The notes beneath the pieces are model-generated. The model was given only the letters and a program-made list of their open reading frames with translations. It was not told where the DNA came from and did not search any database. The translations under genes and the position numbers were made by a program. A stretch of 64,000 bases of DNA from Dechloromonas hankyongensis (GTDB taxonomy: Bacteria; Pseudomonadota; Gammaproteobacteria; Burkholderiales; Rhodocyclaceae): contig NZ_JAKLTN010000001.1 in NCBI RefSeq assembly GCF_022012295.1, forward strand, positions 1,711,647 through 1,775,646, written 5' to 3'. The number at the start of each line of letters is the position of its first letter. Positions within the stretch are counted from its first letter, which is position 1. This document shows, one piece after another, positions 47,403 to 57,181 of the stretch.

Positions 47403-49148
47403 TCAACTCTTGTCAAACACCGTCCGCTGGCGAAAATAGGCATCACCTTCTCGACGCGTGCTGGTATTCGCTCGCACAACGATGTCGTTGCCGTTGAGCA
47501 TGTCCCACTGCTCGGCATCGGTCATCAACGGAAATGGCTTACCGGCTCTGCTAGCTTTCAAAACCTTGGTTTCCCAGTTATTCAACTTCTCTCCAGCCTT
47601 GGCCTTGCCCTCAACCCGCTTGATTTCTTGCTCTTTGTCGTACTTGGTAACCGGGCCGGCAAGGTAAAAACCTGCGTGCGAGTCGTGGACGTAGTTGTCC
47701 AGGAATCGGGTTACATCCGTATGTACCGGTGTTTTTAAATCCAGTAGCAACTGCTTGTCACGTTCGCTGAGAGTTACCTTGATACGCGGGTCATTCAATT
47801 TTGATAGATTTTCTTTTGCGCGTAACCTATCTCGCTCCTTACGGAAGTCTCCGGACGCCTCTTGCAAATCCTGACGATCCTGTTCGCTGGATGCCTTCAT
47901 TGCCGGGGTCTCCCAATCGGCTGTTACCGCCTTGTATCGACGGTAATAGTGCATGTGATCCTCCAGCATCTTTTCCACTTTCGCAGCACCAACACCGGCA
48001 AGCTTTAGATAGGCTGAAAAATCGCTACGAAGCGTATCGTCAATCTCAAAATCGCTACGAGTTTCTGCGGTCACTTTATCCAAGCTAACCAATGGAACCC
48101 CGGCCTGTCGAGCTTCGTTGTACATGTGGACCAGAGGTATCTGCGACAAAAGTGATGCCACGCCACGGCGGCTACGTCCCTGTTCACCCGGTGCATAGCC
48201 GCCCCCTAGGTTGGAGTGAGCCCCAGGATAAACAAACTCGTTGACGTTACCCGCGTAGGCTTTTCCATCCCGACCGGTATTGAGCGGGAACGAAGCACGT
48301 ATCTCGTGCGCCGCCACCAGATGCAGGCAACGGGCAACCTCCTGCGGTACGCGCATCGTGCCGTCAGCCCAATCGAAATGACCATTGACCGGTAGCGGGA
48401 ATGAATCGGCTAAGCCAACCGAGGCCACCGTATCAAAGACGCCGAGAAAATCGATGGTCAACGGTATACTGGCCAATTTCAGCCCACCGCCCTTTTTATC
48501 GCAGATTTCCACTAGCCAGTTACAGAATGCCCGTGCCTCTGCCGCGCCGCGCGAAAATCCGAATACCGATACCTGAATGTGGGTAATTTTCGGTTTCGGG
48601 TTCTTTTCAAGTTTCGCTTGCAAACTAGCCACTTTGCCTTGGAACCACGTTGTCCGCTTGCCGCTGAACAAACTCCACGCATCCTTCAGCTGATAGGGGT
48701 CGTTGACAGCAGTCAGCGCGTCAGGATCGGGCACCAAATGCCCGAGATCGGCCGTACGATGCAGCGCATTCAATACCTGGATCAAGCCCCAGTGAATCCG
48801 CGCTGCGCCGCCTTTGCCGTAGGCTTTGCCTTCTTTGGTTTCCGTCAACTCGCCGATTTTTGAGAATGGCGTACCGACGCCGGGGATATAGTGGGCAAAA
48901 TCCCCGTTTCCCGGCTCATCAGGAAAGGTGTCAAATAGGCGAACGATGTTGGAATGCCCGGCCGACGGGCGATCCCGATCCATGTTGTTGTTCGTGCCGT
49001 CGAAAAATAGGCCAATGCGAACCCGCTTGCAACAGGTCGGTTGGTCGGATTTTGACGCCGCCGTCTTGGCGTAGCGCGCCACTACTTCCTGCTGCGCTTT
49101 AGCACTTAGCGCCGTAGACTGTGGCGGAGTCGGGTTCTTGGCGCTCAT
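47403..49148 (-). CDS. Tle1-like type VI lipase effector (DUF2235)
   Basis: 581 aa. RIGLFFDGTNNNMDRDRP opens the DUF2235 alpha/beta hydrolase domain, with nucleophile motif GFSRGAAEARAF (GxSxG), the aspartate in DFLGVFDTVASVG and the histidine in YPGAHSNLGGGY. Type VI effectors of this class are phospholipases that attack the membranes of competing cells. Upstream are an adaptor and VgrG. Its ATG overlaps the stop of the lipoprotein gene (ATGA). GC is visibly lower than in the nif genes, suggesting acquisition. Confidence 0.88.
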   Translation of the reverse strand: MSAKNPTPPQSTALSAKAQQEVVARYAKTAASKSDQPTCCKRVRIGLFFDGTNNNMDRDRPSAGHSNIVRLFDTFPDEPGNGDFAHYIPGVGTPFSKIGELTETKEGKAYGKGGAARIHWGLIQVLNALHRTADLGHLVPDPDALTAVNDPYQLKDAWSLFSGKRTTWFQGKVASLQAKLEKNPKPKITHIQVSVFGFSRGAAEARAFCNWLVEICDKKGGGLKLASIPLTIDFLGVFDTVASVGLADSFPLPVNGHFDWADGTMRVPQEVARCLHLVAAHEIRASFPLNTGRDGKAYAGNVNEFVYPGAHSNLGGGYAPGEQGRSRRGVASLLSQIPLVHMYNEARQAGVPLVSLDKVTAETRSDFEIDDTLRSDFSAYLKLAGVGAAKVEKMLEDHMHYYRRYKAVTADWETPAMKASSEQDRQDLQEASGDFRKERDRLRAKENLSKLNDPRIKVTLSERDKQLLLDLKTPVHTDVTRFLDNYVHDSHAGFYLAGPVTKYDKEQEIKRVEGKAKAGEKLNNWETKVLKASRAGKPFPLMTDAEQWDMLNGNDIVVRANTSTRREGDAYFRQRTVFDKS

Positions 49149-49672
49149 GGCCTAGCCTCCTGCTTGGGGAACTCAATGTCGGCACCGCGATACTCCGGGT
49201 GGCTGGGTGCTCTGTAATCGCCGTGATAATTCCGGCTCCAAGTATCCATGTCGCTGGCCACGATAACTACCCGGCCATCTGGCAGAAAATTTACCCAAGC
49301 ATGGCCCGCACCGTCAGAATAGGGAATGATCCTCGCCTCTGCCTCCTTATAGGGTTCTTCTGTCGGCTTCCAGCGTACCTTGGCCTTCAAGCCGGGCTGA
49401 TAGATGCGCGGCAGAACGATGCAACACGTAGATTTTCCCCCGCCTCCCCCGCCACCACCTGGTTTAGTCGGCGAAATGTTGCCGCCGTAAGAGCCTTCAA
49501 TATAAAACTCGGCAATCCATTTGTCGGTATGGTTGATTCCCGTAATCCCTACACCGACACCTTCATCCTTGGGCTTGCTGGAAGCTTCTGGCTGGCATGC
49601 AATAAGGCAACAGGCCAGCATGGCCAAAGCCAGGCGGCGACCAACATTTAACTGGTTGAGATTAAATTTCAT
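49145..49672 (-). CDS. DUF3304-like lipoprotein, probable immunity protein
   Basis: 175 aa from the ATG at 49672. A signal peptide ends in a lipobox (LIACQ), so the protein should sit in the periplasm attached to a membrane. The mature part (GITGINHTDKWIAEFYIEGSYGGNISP, a run of glycines, then STCCIVLPRIYQPGLKAKVRW) fits DUF3304 proteins found next to DUF2235 effectors. A lipoprotein beside a lipase effector is the expected immunity design. It overlaps both neighbours by a few bases. Confidence 0.75.
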   Translation of the reverse strand: MKFNLNQLNVGRRLALAMLACCLIACQPEASSKPKDEGVGVGITGINHTDKWIAEFYIEGSYGGNISPTKPGGGGGGGGKSTCCIVLPRIYQPGLKAKVRWKPTEEPYKEAEARIIPYSDGAGHAWVNFLPDGRVVIVASDMDTWSRNYHGDYRAPSHPEYRGADIEFPKQEARP

Positions 49673-50574
49673 TACACGACCCCATTTGCAGCGCCTTCCC
49701 ATACATCATCGGGAATTTCGTCGAGGCGAGCCAATAGCTCTCCGATGCTGTTCGATACTTGCAGTGCGTTGGAAAACCAGTCAATGTTGCTGAGCGGCTC
49801 ATTAAATGTCAGCGCCAGCGAGCACCATCGAATTTCGAGTTCAGCAGAGCCCCGACATGCTGCTGGTAACTCCTTTAACGCTGACCTAACTTTTGCAAAG
49901 TTTTGGTGGGGTAGCCAACGATCCAGTATGTCCGGGCAGGCCTGATACAACTGATCAATTATTGCGTCGGGCTGGGCGGCTGTAAGCATGCGGCCAAATT
50001 GTGCATCATTGAAAAATAGATGATCCGCAGGTGCGACGTCCTCCTGATTGCAGTGGTCTGCCACAAAGACTTTCAAATCCCCCATTCGATCGGGCCACCA
50101 CCAGCTTGCAATTGCTGAAGACAAGGGGAAAGCGCCTTCAGAGGACAAGGCCAGCAATTCAGGCAGTATCCGGGTATCGGCATAGCGCAAAGGCCAACGA
50201 TTGCCATCATTGGTTTTAACAAGCAAGAGCGCCTTTAGCGCTTCAACCAACGAATCCAGAGCCACGTTGCTGGCGATAAAACTGACCATCGGACTGCCCT
50301 CGGCATCCTGCAAAAGAGTCTCAACCGTTCCTCGGTTTTTGAGTGGCCCGTACAGATACGGCAGATGCTCGGCGAGAGCAGACAATGGGGTTCGAACAGC
50401 TATTGGAGTGCCCTTGCTAGCATGGCGCATGCGTTGAACCAGTTTGCTATCGAAGGCCATGTCGACTACTGCAAACAATTGCTGCGACGAAGAGTCCTCT
50501 TTGTTGCTCAGAAATGATGCCCAGAGATCAGCAGAAAATGAACTGGAGCCTGGTGCAGTGCATGCAAAATACAT
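49672..50574 (-). CDS. DUF4123 type VI effector adaptor
   Basis: 300 aa from the ATG at 50574 (MYFACTAPGSSSFSADLW); the frame stays open far upstream but there it is out-of-phase vgrG. QQLFAVVDMAFDSKLVQRM and LYGPLKNRGTVETLLQDAEGSPMVSFIAS, with SLVEALKALLLVKTNDGNRWPLRYADTRILPELLALSS, follow the DUF4123 pattern. These chaperones load a specific effector onto VgrG, here probably the Tle1-like lipase. The composition is AT-richer than the surroundings. Confidence 0.82.
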   Translation of the reverse strand: MYFACTAPGSSSFSADLWASFLSNKEDSSSQQLFAVVDMAFDSKLVQRMRHASKGTPIAVRTPLSALAEHLPYLYGPLKNRGTVETLLQDAEGSPMVSFIASNVALDSLVEALKALLLVKTNDGNRWPLRYADTRILPELLALSSEGAFPLSSAIASWWWPDRMGDLKVFVADHCNQEDVAPADHLFFNDAQFGRMLTAAQPDAIIDQLYQACPDILDRWLPHQNFAKVRSALKELPAACRGSAELEIRWCSLALTFNEPLSNIDWFSNALQVSNSIGELLARLDEIPDDVWEGAANGVV

Positions 50575-50585
50575 TGGGATTTGTC

Positions 50586-53465
50586 TCAAACAGGAGCAAC
50601 AAATGGCGAGCCACTTTTGAGTGAAGCTAGCAAACACGAAAGGCACACGCTCTCCGGGAACTTGGGGAGTCCGTAACTCTGACTCTCCGGCCCCGAAAAG
50701 CTCTTCTTGCTCGCATGCACCGTAATTGTCCCCGGGCACTGCACGGTGATGCCTCCGTCGATAGTGATGCTGGCCCCGCCGGCGACTGCCAGGTGGATTT
50801 TCTTCGCTGCCGCGAAATCGATGTGCTGGGTGGCGGAGACGAGCTTGATGTCTTTTTTGGCCAGGAATTTCAGTTCGTCGCTTTGCGCCTGCAAGTCGAT
50901 GTCGTCCTTGGCTGCGATCAGTTTGATGCCGGTGTTGCCGTCTCCCGGGGCAATGGCGCCGGCCAGCAGGCCGATGGCTTGGCCGGCGTGGATTCTCGCC
51001 TTGCCGGCGATGGCGAGGTTGATGTCTTCGCCGCTTTCGAGGATGAGGGCTTCGCCGTTGGCGAATTGCAGGTTCTGGCCGGCGATGGTGCCGATGCCGG
51101 CCTTGCCGGCCTGGATGATGGCCGGGTCGGTGAGGTGGGGGCGTTTGTCCGGGCTGGCGGTGATGGTCTTTTGCCGGGCGTCGTTCAGGGCGCTGTCCTG
51201 GTCCTTGCCGTCGACCATGCCGCTGCTGATCTTGTGCAGGGCCTTGAGGGGGGCGGCTTGCTCGTCCGTTCTGGATTTGTTTTTCCCTTCGGTGCCGATG
51301 CTGCCGGCCAGTTGAACGGTCTGGTGGGTGGCGGTGGCCTGGTTGAGGGTGTGGGCGAGGGTGTCGGCCTGTTTGAGCAGGGCCATGGCCGGCGCCATGT
51401 CGCCGGCCGGCTGGTCCGGCGTGCCGGGCCAGGTGGTCATGATCATGCCTTGCCCGGCGCGCAGGGCGCCCCAGGCGTCGGTGCGCAGTTCCACGCCGGT
51501 GCCGCGGAAGCTGCCGCGGTAGTTGTCGGCCTGGTGGATGAGATGGCCGAGATTCAGTTCGCTGGCGTGCTGGGTGGTCTTGAGCTGCAGGCGTTGCTGC
51601 TGGTCGGTGTCGTCCATGACCAGTTGGGTGTAGCCGGCGCCGCCGAATTCCTTGCTCTTGAAGCCGGATAGCGCTGCGGCGTGGTTGTTGCGGGCGACAC
51701 CGTGCCAGGCCGGGCTGTTGCCGCCGGCGAGGTTGCCCTGGCCGCTGGGGCGGTGATCGGTGGCCGGGGCGAAGGGATCGCCCTGATCTGCTGGGCTTGG
51801 TTGACCGCCGGGAGTGGGAGCGGAATTGGAGAGATGGGCGCCTTCGCCCTGGCCGTTGTACAGGGCGCCGAGGATGACGGGGCGGTCGATGTCGCCGCTC
51901 AGGAAGTCGACGAGGACTTCCTGGCCGATGCGCGGCAGCCATTGCCAGCCCATGCCGGCGCCAGCCTGCCGGCTGATGACGCGGACCCAGCAGCTGTCCC
52001 GGTCATCGGGTGCTTCGGCCTGTTGCCAATGGAAGCGGATCTTGACCCGGCCGAGGGCGTCGCACCACAGTTCGTCGAGGCCGTTGGCGGTGGTTTGGCC
52101 GTCAGGGCCGACGACCAGGGCGCTCATCGGGCCGGGAGCGGTCGGCCGGGGATTGAGCCGGGCGCCGCAGCGGTCTTCGAGTTGCGGCCGCCACGGGGTG
52201 TTGGCGGCGTGAGCTTCGAACGTATTGCCGTAGCCGCGCTCGGCCGCCAGTTGGAGGAGTTCGGGCGGCAGTTGTTCGGGGGCGCCGGCCGGGACCAGGA
52301 CGTCGCCGGTGGCCAGTTCCTCGCCATCGCGAATGAGCTTGTCGTGGCCCAGCCGTTGGGCGATGGCGGCGATGGCTTCGCCGCTGAGGTTGTTGATGCC
52401 GAGGTGGGTGATGTCGGTCGCCGTATAGCGGTGTTCGGCCTTGGGATTGGCCGGGTCGAGCGGCAGGCCGATGAGGTCGAAGGCGGTGCCGGGGCGCAGG
52501 CTGCGTACGGTGCCGCGGCCGAGCCAGCCGCCTTGCCGGGCTTCGCGGGTTTCCATGGCCAGCCGGCCATAGCGCTCGGCTTCGGCGGCATTGGCCCAGG
52601 CGTAAAGGCCGGGATCGTCGTAGCTTTCGAGGAGCAGGGCGCGTTCGCTGCCAACGCGCTGGCCGGGGATGTTGAGGACGACGCTCTGCTTGGCCTTGTA
52701 GTCGTAGCTGATAGCGCTCATCACGCTGCTGATCAGCCGGCGCTGCTGGCCGAAGGCGAGGATGGCGTCCTGCTCTTCCTGCGAGTCGGCGCGGTGGAAG
52801 CGGATGCCTTGCCCGCCGTTGGCGGATTGGGAAACGACATCTTCGGGAAAGCGCTGGCTGTCGGCGAACAGGCGCAGGCGATGGCCGGCCGGGGCATCCC
52901 GGTCTTCGTCGACGCACCAGCCGAGGCCTTCTTCGGCGAGCAGGCGGGAGACGAAGGCGTAGTCGGATTCGCCGTACTGCACGCAATAGCTGCGCGGCCG
53001 GGTGTCGGCGAGAAAGCCGGCGACCTCGTCGGTCCATTGCCAGGCGGCGACGTCGGCGTAGTCGGCGAAAACGGCTTCGACGATCTGCACGACGCTCTTG
53101 TCCTGGAAAACCCGGTTGTGCCGGCCACGGCCGAGCAGCCATATCCACGGCACGACGGTCAGGCGGTAACGGGCGAAACCGCCGTCGCTGCCGAGTTTCT
53201 GGGCGGCGCGGACGAGGCCGCTACGGCTGGCCTGGCTGCCGTCGGAAAGTCGGGTGTTGAGGCAGATGGCACGGCCGAGGAAGCGCTTGAGTTCGAGGTG
53301 GGCGTCGAGCGACAGCAGGTCGATGCACAGCTCGAATCCGGCCGAGAGCACCTCGCGGCCCCACCAGGCTTCAACGGGCATGTCGGGACCGGCGTTGTCG
53401 CGCCAGGTCAGGTCGTAGAGGCGGGTGGTGGAGTGGAAGAGCGTTTCCAGGAGTCGGGACGGCAT
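50586..53465 (-). CDS. vgrG: Type VI secretion tip protein VgrG
   Basis: 959 aa. N-terminal gp27-like part (YCVQYGESDYAFVSRLLAEEGLGWC), OB-fold and gp5-like spike (DELWCDALGRVKIRFHWQ, SCWVRVISRQAGAGMGWQWLPRIGQEVLVDFLSGDIDRPVILGALYN), then a repeat-rich DUF2345 extension from ~640 (GKDQDSALN ... INLAIAGKARIHAGQAIGLLAGAI). It ends SVCLSCLLASLKSGSPFVAPV, a common VgrG C-terminus. No other T6SS structural gene is nearby, so it is an orphan vgrG island. Confidence 0.95.
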   Translation of the reverse strand: MPSRLLETLFHSTTRLYDLTWRDNAGPDMPVEAWWGREVLSAGFELCIDLLSLDAHLELKRFLGRAICLNTRLSDGSQASRSGLVRAAQKLGSDGGFARYRLTVVPWIWLLGRGRHNRVFQDKSVVQIVEAVFADYADVAAWQWTDEVAGFLADTRPRSYCVQYGESDYAFVSRLLAEEGLGWCVDEDRDAPAGHRLRLFADSQRFPEDVVSQSANGGQGIRFHRADSQEEQDAILAFGQQRRLISSVMSAISYDYKAKQSVVLNIPGQRVGSERALLLESYDDPGLYAWANAAEAERYGRLAMETREARQGGWLGRGTVRSLRPGTAFDLIGLPLDPANPKAEHRYTATDITHLGINNLSGEAIAAIAQRLGHDKLIRDGEELATGDVLVPAGAPEQLPPELLQLAAERGYGNTFEAHAANTPWRPQLEDRCGARLNPRPTAPGPMSALVVGPDGQTTANGLDELWCDALGRVKIRFHWQQAEAPDDRDSCWVRVISRQAGAGMGWQWLPRIGQEVLVDFLSGDIDRPVILGALYNGQGEGAHLSNSAPTPGGQPSPADQGDPFAPATDHRPSGQGNLAGGNSPAWHGVARNNHAAALSGFKSKEFGGAGYTQLVMDDTDQQQRLQLKTTQHASELNLGHLIHQADNYRGSFRGTGVELRTDAWGALRAGQGMIMTTWPGTPDQPAGDMAPAMALLKQADTLAHTLNQATATHQTVQLAGSIGTEGKNKSRTDEQAAPLKALHKISSGMVDGKDQDSALNDARQKTITASPDKRPHLTDPAIIQAGKAGIGTIAGQNLQFANGEALILESGEDINLAIAGKARIHAGQAIGLLAGAIAPGDGNTGIKLIAAKDDIDLQAQSDELKFLAKKDIKLVSATQHIDFAAAKKIHLAVAGGASITIDGGITVQCPGTITVHASKKSFSGPESQSYGLPKFPESVCLSCLLASLKSGSPFVAPV

Positions 53466-53638
53466 GGCGCCTGCCTAGGCAAATCAGCGAAGGCTGAATT
53501 CTAATCAAAAAGCATAATTTGCGATATGCAGTTTGAATGTTGCGGCGCCTCAGAGCCGACCCCTGGCGCGGGGGGCGCGCCGGCATCCCCCGCGGATCGG
53601 CCGGCCGTTTCCTGGGGGTAAATTATTTAGTCGGAAGT

Positions 53639-53731
53639 GTCATTCCCGCAAAAATGGGAATCCACAAAAATCAACGAACGGAATCCCCACATGCGTACCC
53701 AAGGGTACTTCCTGCGGGGCGCGGGGATGAC
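53639..53731. repeat. REP-like intergenic palindrome
   Basis: The ends read GTCATTCCCGC and GCGGGGATGAC in opposite orientation, with an inner hairpin GTACCC-AA-GGGTAC and a further CATTCCCGCAAAAATGGGAATCC arm. This is the typical GTCATTCCCGC dispersed repeat of proteobacteria. It lies between nifA and vgrG, at the edge of the T6SS cassette. Confidence 0.7.
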
Positions 53732-53748
53732 GTAAATTTCGGCGTTTC

Positions 53749-55368
53749 CTAGAACTGCTTGACCTCGATGTTCAGCGTCTGGATGCGATAGGCGATCTGG
53801 CGCGGCGTCATGCCCAGGATGCGGGCGGCCTTGGCCTGGACCCAGCCGGCCTGTTCGAGGGCGGCGATGACGCGTTCCTTTTCCGACAGGTTGGGATCGT
53901 TGATGTCGAGATCGGCCGGCGCCGCCGCAACCGGGCCGGTGCTGGGCGTGGCAGTGCGCAGCGGGCGCGCGGTGCTGCGTTCGCGCGAACTCGGGAAGCG
54001 GATCAGATCGACGTCGATGACTCCATCATCGGAGAGCACGGCGGCCCGCTCCAGGCAGTTTTCCAGCTCGCGCACGTTGCCCGGCCAGTCGTGGTTGGCC
54101 AGTCGGCGGTTGGCCATGTCGGTCAGCGTCAGCTTGCGCTTCTGGTCGTTGCCGATCTTGCTCAGCAGATGGCGGGCGATTTCCGGGATGTCCTCGATGC
54201 GCTCGCGCAGCGGCGGCAGGAAGAGGGGCATGACGTTCAGGCGGTAGAACAAATCCTCGCGGAAGTCGCCCATCTCGACGGCTGTCTCTAAGTCGCGGTG
54301 TGTGGCGGCGATGATGCGCACATCGACCTTCACCGTCTTGCTGCCGCCGACCCGCTCGAATTCGCCTTCCTGCAGCACGCGCAGCAGCTTGGCCTGGAAG
54401 GCGGGTGACACTTCGCCGATTTCGTCGAGGAACAGCGTGCCGCCGTGCGCCTGCTCGAAGCGACCCTTGCGCGCCTCGACGGCGCCGGTGAAGGCGCCGC
54501 GCTCATGGCCGAACAGCTCGGATTCGAGCAGGTTTTCCGGCAGGGCGGCGCAGTTCAGCTTGACGATGGCGGCACGGGCGCGCGGCGAGTTGTAGTGGAT
54601 GGCGTTGGCGATCAATTCCTTGCCGGTGCCGGTTTCGCCGCGGATCAGCACAGTGGTGTTCCACTTGGCGACCATGCGCGCCTGGTCGAACACCCGGCGC
54701 ATCACCGCCGAGCGGCCGACCATGCTGTCAAAGCCGAACTGGTGGCGCACGGTGCGCCGCAGCAGGTCGCGTTCCTCGAGCAGCGAGGACTTCTCCTGCG
54801 CCACCTCCTGCGACAGGCGCAGGCTCTGGCCGATCAGGTTGGCGACCATCTCGACGAACTGGGCGCGTTCCTCGAGCAGCCCGTCCTCCGGGCCTTCCGG
54901 CTGCACGGCGAGCACCCCCTTGAGGTCGCCGCCGACCTTGATCGGCACCGCGACGAAGGGTAGTTCCGGATCGTAAACGCGCGTCCGGTTCAGGAAGTTG
55001 GGTTCGTCGGCGACGCGCGGCAGCTTGATGGTGCGCGGCCGTTCCAGCACCAGGCCGATGATGCCTTCGCCGGGGCCATACTGGGCGTCGTCCTGGATCA
55101 GGCCTTCCGGGCTGTAGATCGAATGGATGCTGAGCTTGCCGCTTTCCGGATTGACCACGGCGATCAGGCCGCGCGCCAGCCCGGCCTCGTCGTGCAGGAC
55201 GCGCAGCACGTCGCGCAGGGTTTCGTTGAAGTCGAGCGAACGGCTGAGCACCCGGCTGACGGCGTAGAGCGCCGCCAGGAGCAGGATGTTCAGCTCGTGC
55301 GTTCGACAGTAGCCGCCGGACGGCGGGCATTCGTCGTTGGCATTGGCGATGTGGATGTGATCGTGCAT
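53749..55368 (-). CDS. nifA: Nif-specific transcriptional activator NifA
   Basis: 539 aa from the ATG at 55368. A GAF domain (about 35-185), a sigma54 AAA+ domain with Walker A GETGTGKE (~244-251), GAFTGA for sigma54 contact and the arginine-finger region, then a C-terminal helix-turn-helix ([20 protein letters not shown]). The cysteine cluster of oxygen-sensitive NifA proteins is absent between the AAA+ and HTH parts, in line with control by NifL. It starts 17 nt after nifL. Confidence 0.96.
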   Translation of the reverse strand: MHDHIHIANANDECPPSGGYCRTHELNILLLAALYAVSRVLSRSLDFNETLRDVLRVLHDEAGLARGLIAVVNPESGKLSIHSIYSPEGLIQDDAQYGPGEGIIGLVLERPRTIKLPRVADEPNFLNRTRVYDPELPFVAVPIKVGGDLKGVLAVQPEGPEDGLLEERAQFVEMVANLIGQSLRLSQEVAQEKSSLLEERDLLRRTVRHQFGFDSMVGRSAVMRRVFDQARMVAKWNTTVLIRGETGTGKELIANAIHYNSPRARAAIVKLNCAALPENLLESELFGHERGAFTGAVEARKGRFEQAHGGTLFLDEIGEVSPAFQAKLLRVLQEGEFERVGGSKTVKVDVRIIAATHRDLETAVEMGDFREDLFYRLNVMPLFLPPLRERIEDIPEIARHLLSKIGNDQKRKLTLTDMANRRLANHDWPGNVRELENCLERAAVLSDDGVIDVDLIRFPSSRERSTARPLRTATPSTGPVAAAPADLDINDPNLSEKERVIAALEQAGWVQAKAARILGMTPRQIAYRIQTLNIEVKQF

Positions 55369-55385
55369 GCTATTCTCGTTGTCGT

Positions 55386-56918
55386 TCAGATCGGATCGCC
55401 GTCGATGCGCAGTTCGACGATCACCGCGCAACCGCCGCTCGGGCTCTCGTCGAGATCGATGATGCCGCCGTGGTCGGCCACCACCTGCTGGGCGCGCGAC
55501 AGGCCGGTGCCGATATGCTTGCCGCTGCCGTTCTTGGCCGTGAAGAAGGGTTCGAAGGCCTTGACCCGCCACTCGGGCGGAATGCCGGGGCCGGTGTCGA
55601 GCACGGAGACGACGATGCGGCCATCGACCGCTTCCGAAATCAGGCTCAGTTCGCGCCGTTTCCAGCCCTTCACGTTCATTGCCTCGATGGCGTTGTCGAC
55701 CAGCGCCTTGAATAGCATGCGCAGTTGCAGCGGCCGGCCGAGGATGGTCGGCACGGTGGCGGCCGGCTGCCAGTCCACGACCACGCCGGCAGCGAGCAGG
55801 CGGGGGGTGCTGACTTCGAGCACATCGCGCAGGATTTCGTTGATATTCACGCCGACGACGATCTCCTGCGGGCTTTGCGGGATGACCTGGCGCAGCGTTT
55901 CCATGTGCTCGCGGCTGCTGCCCAGCGCCAGTTGCAGCATCGAGGCGGTATTCGGATCGCGGCGCTGGAGCACGGCGACGGCCGAAGCCATAACGTTCAT
56001 CGGCTCCTCAAGGCGGAAGAGGGCGGCCGACAGGCCTTCGCGGATCGCCGCAGTGCGCTCTTCCTCGGCCAGCACCGCCTGCAGCGCCGAGGCGCGGGCG
56101 CGTTCTTGCTCCTCGCGCAGGTTGGTGATGTCGGAAATGACCAGCAGCAGGCCCGATTGGCCGGCGGCGCAGAAATAGCTGTCGACGCAGTCGCTGTGGA
56201 TGTCGATCACCGATGAAGTCACCGACAGCCAGCGCGGACGCTGGCCGTGGCGGTCGATGCGCGCCTCGCGGCTGGCGAAGGCGCAACGGCTGGGCTCCTT
56301 GGACAAGGTGTCGTGCCAGCCGGGGACCAGCGTGTTGAGCAGGCTGTGCGCCGGCTCCTTGGTGCGCAGGTCGGTGACCAGTTTCTTGTATTCCTGGTTG
56401 TCGAGAATGATGCGGCCGGTCGGGTCGAGCAGGGCGAAGGCCATCGGTGCGGCATCGACCACCGATTCGATCAGGTGCTTCTGGTTGCCGACCACCCGTT
56501 CCAGGCGGTGCAGCTCGGTGATGTCGCGGTGCATGCCGAGGAAATGCGTGGTCTTGCCGGCCGCATCGACGACCGGCGAGATGCTCAGTTCGGCCAGGTA
56601 GAGGGCGCCATCCTTGCGCCGGTTGAGCAGCTTGCCCGACCACGGCCGCTGTTCCGACAGCTCGTGCCACATCGCCTTGTAGAGTTCGGGCGGCGTGGTG
56701 TGGTTGGAGAGCACCGATTCGTTCTTGCCGACGATTTCGTCGGCTGCGTAACCGGTGACGCGGGTGAAGGCCTCGTTGGCGAACAGGATGTTGGCCTTGG
56801 CATCGGTGATCGACACAGCCAGATCGGCCTGGTCGACCGCCTGGTTATAGACCTCGGGCGGCAGCGCGGCGCGGGAGGCGGCATTCGCTGGCTGCTGGGC
56901 ACGCTGGGCAACTGGCAT
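55386..56918 (-). CDS. nifL: Nitrogen fixation negative regulator NifL
   Basis: 510 aa. Two PAS domains: PAS1 (about 20-135, [35 protein letters not shown], ending [11 protein letters not shown]), which binds FAD and senses redox in NifL, and PAS2 (~145-265). The C-terminal ATPase-like domain has [16 protein letters not shown] and [16 protein letters not shown]. The phosphoacceptor position is not a kinase H-box ([13 protein letters not shown]), as expected. It binds and inhibits NifA. GGAGA precedes the ATG. Confidence 0.95.
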   Translation of the reverse strand: MPVAQRAQQPANAASRAALPPEVYNQAVDQADLAVSITDAKANILFANEAFTRVTGYAADEIVGKNESVLSNHTTPPELYKAMWHELSEQRPWSGKLLNRRKDGALYLAELSISPVVDAAGKTTHFLGMHRDITELHRLERVVGNQKHLIESVVDAAPMAFALLDPTGRIILDNQEYKKLVTDLRTKEPAHSLLNTLVPGWHDTLSKEPSRCAFASREARIDRHGQRPRWLSVTSSVIDIHSDCVDSYFCAAGQSGLLLVISDITNLREEQERARASALQAVLAEEERTAAIREGLSAALFRLEEPMNVMASAVAVLQRRDPNTASMLQLALGSSREHMETLRQVIPQSPQEIVVGVNINEILRDVLEVSTPRLLAAGVVVDWQPAATVPTILGRPLQLRMLFKALVDNAIEAMNVKGWKRRELSLISEAVDGRIVVSVLDTGPGIPPEWRVKAFEPFFTAKNGSGKHIGTGLSRAQQVVADHGGIIDLDESPSGGCAVIVELRIDGDPI

Positions 56919-56954
56919 CGGGAGTCTCCGTCAATTCATGTTTGCCCTTCCTTA

Positions 56955-56968
56955 GCAGGTTCCGTGCC
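56955..56968 (-). promoter_or_regulatory. sigma54 promoter of nifLA
   Basis: On the minus strand: GGCACGGAACCTGC, matching GG-N10-GC and the CACG extension of the -24 box, about 36 nt before the nifL ATG. Confidence 0.8.
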
Positions 56969-56973
56969 GCCGT

Positions 56974-56986
56974 TGTGCACTGCACA
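56974..56986. promoter_or_regulatory. Palindrome next to the nifLA promoter
   Basis: TGTGCA-C-TGCACA, a perfect 13-bp inverted repeat abutting the -24 element of nifLA. Its binding protein is unknown. Confidence 0.4.
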
Positions 56987-57033
56987 CAAAGGTCCGATAC
57001 GACGGGCTTTGGGAGCAAATGCGACGAATCGCG

Positions 57034-57049
57034 TGTCGGGTTTGCGACA
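57034..57049. promoter_or_regulatory. NifA activator site between nifL and rnfG
   Basis: TGTCGGGTTTGCGACA (TGT-N10-ACA), 65 nt from the nifLA -24 box and about 85 nt from the rnfG -24 box, so it can serve both directions. Confidence 0.88.
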
Positions 57050-57134
57050 GACTGGGCGGCCAGAAATGCACCGAATGTGTGCGTCATGCACCGGAAGCCG
57101 CATCGGCGTGGGGTTCATGCTGCGCTGCAGCGAT

Positions 57135-57149
57135 TGGCACGCCTTGTGC
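57135..57149 (+). promoter_or_regulatory. sigma54 promoter of the rnf operon
   Basis: TGGCACGCCTTGTGC: GG and GC 10 nt apart, 33 nt before the rnfG ATG. Confidence 0.88.
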
Positions 57150-57181
57150 AGTAGAAGGGCAAAACATCGAGTAAGCCCACC

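Noticed and set aside
49672..51942. 756-codon version of the DUF4123 gene
   Set aside because: The first 456 codons are Arg/Pro-rich shadow of vgrG; the DUF4123 domain begins after the ATG at 50574.
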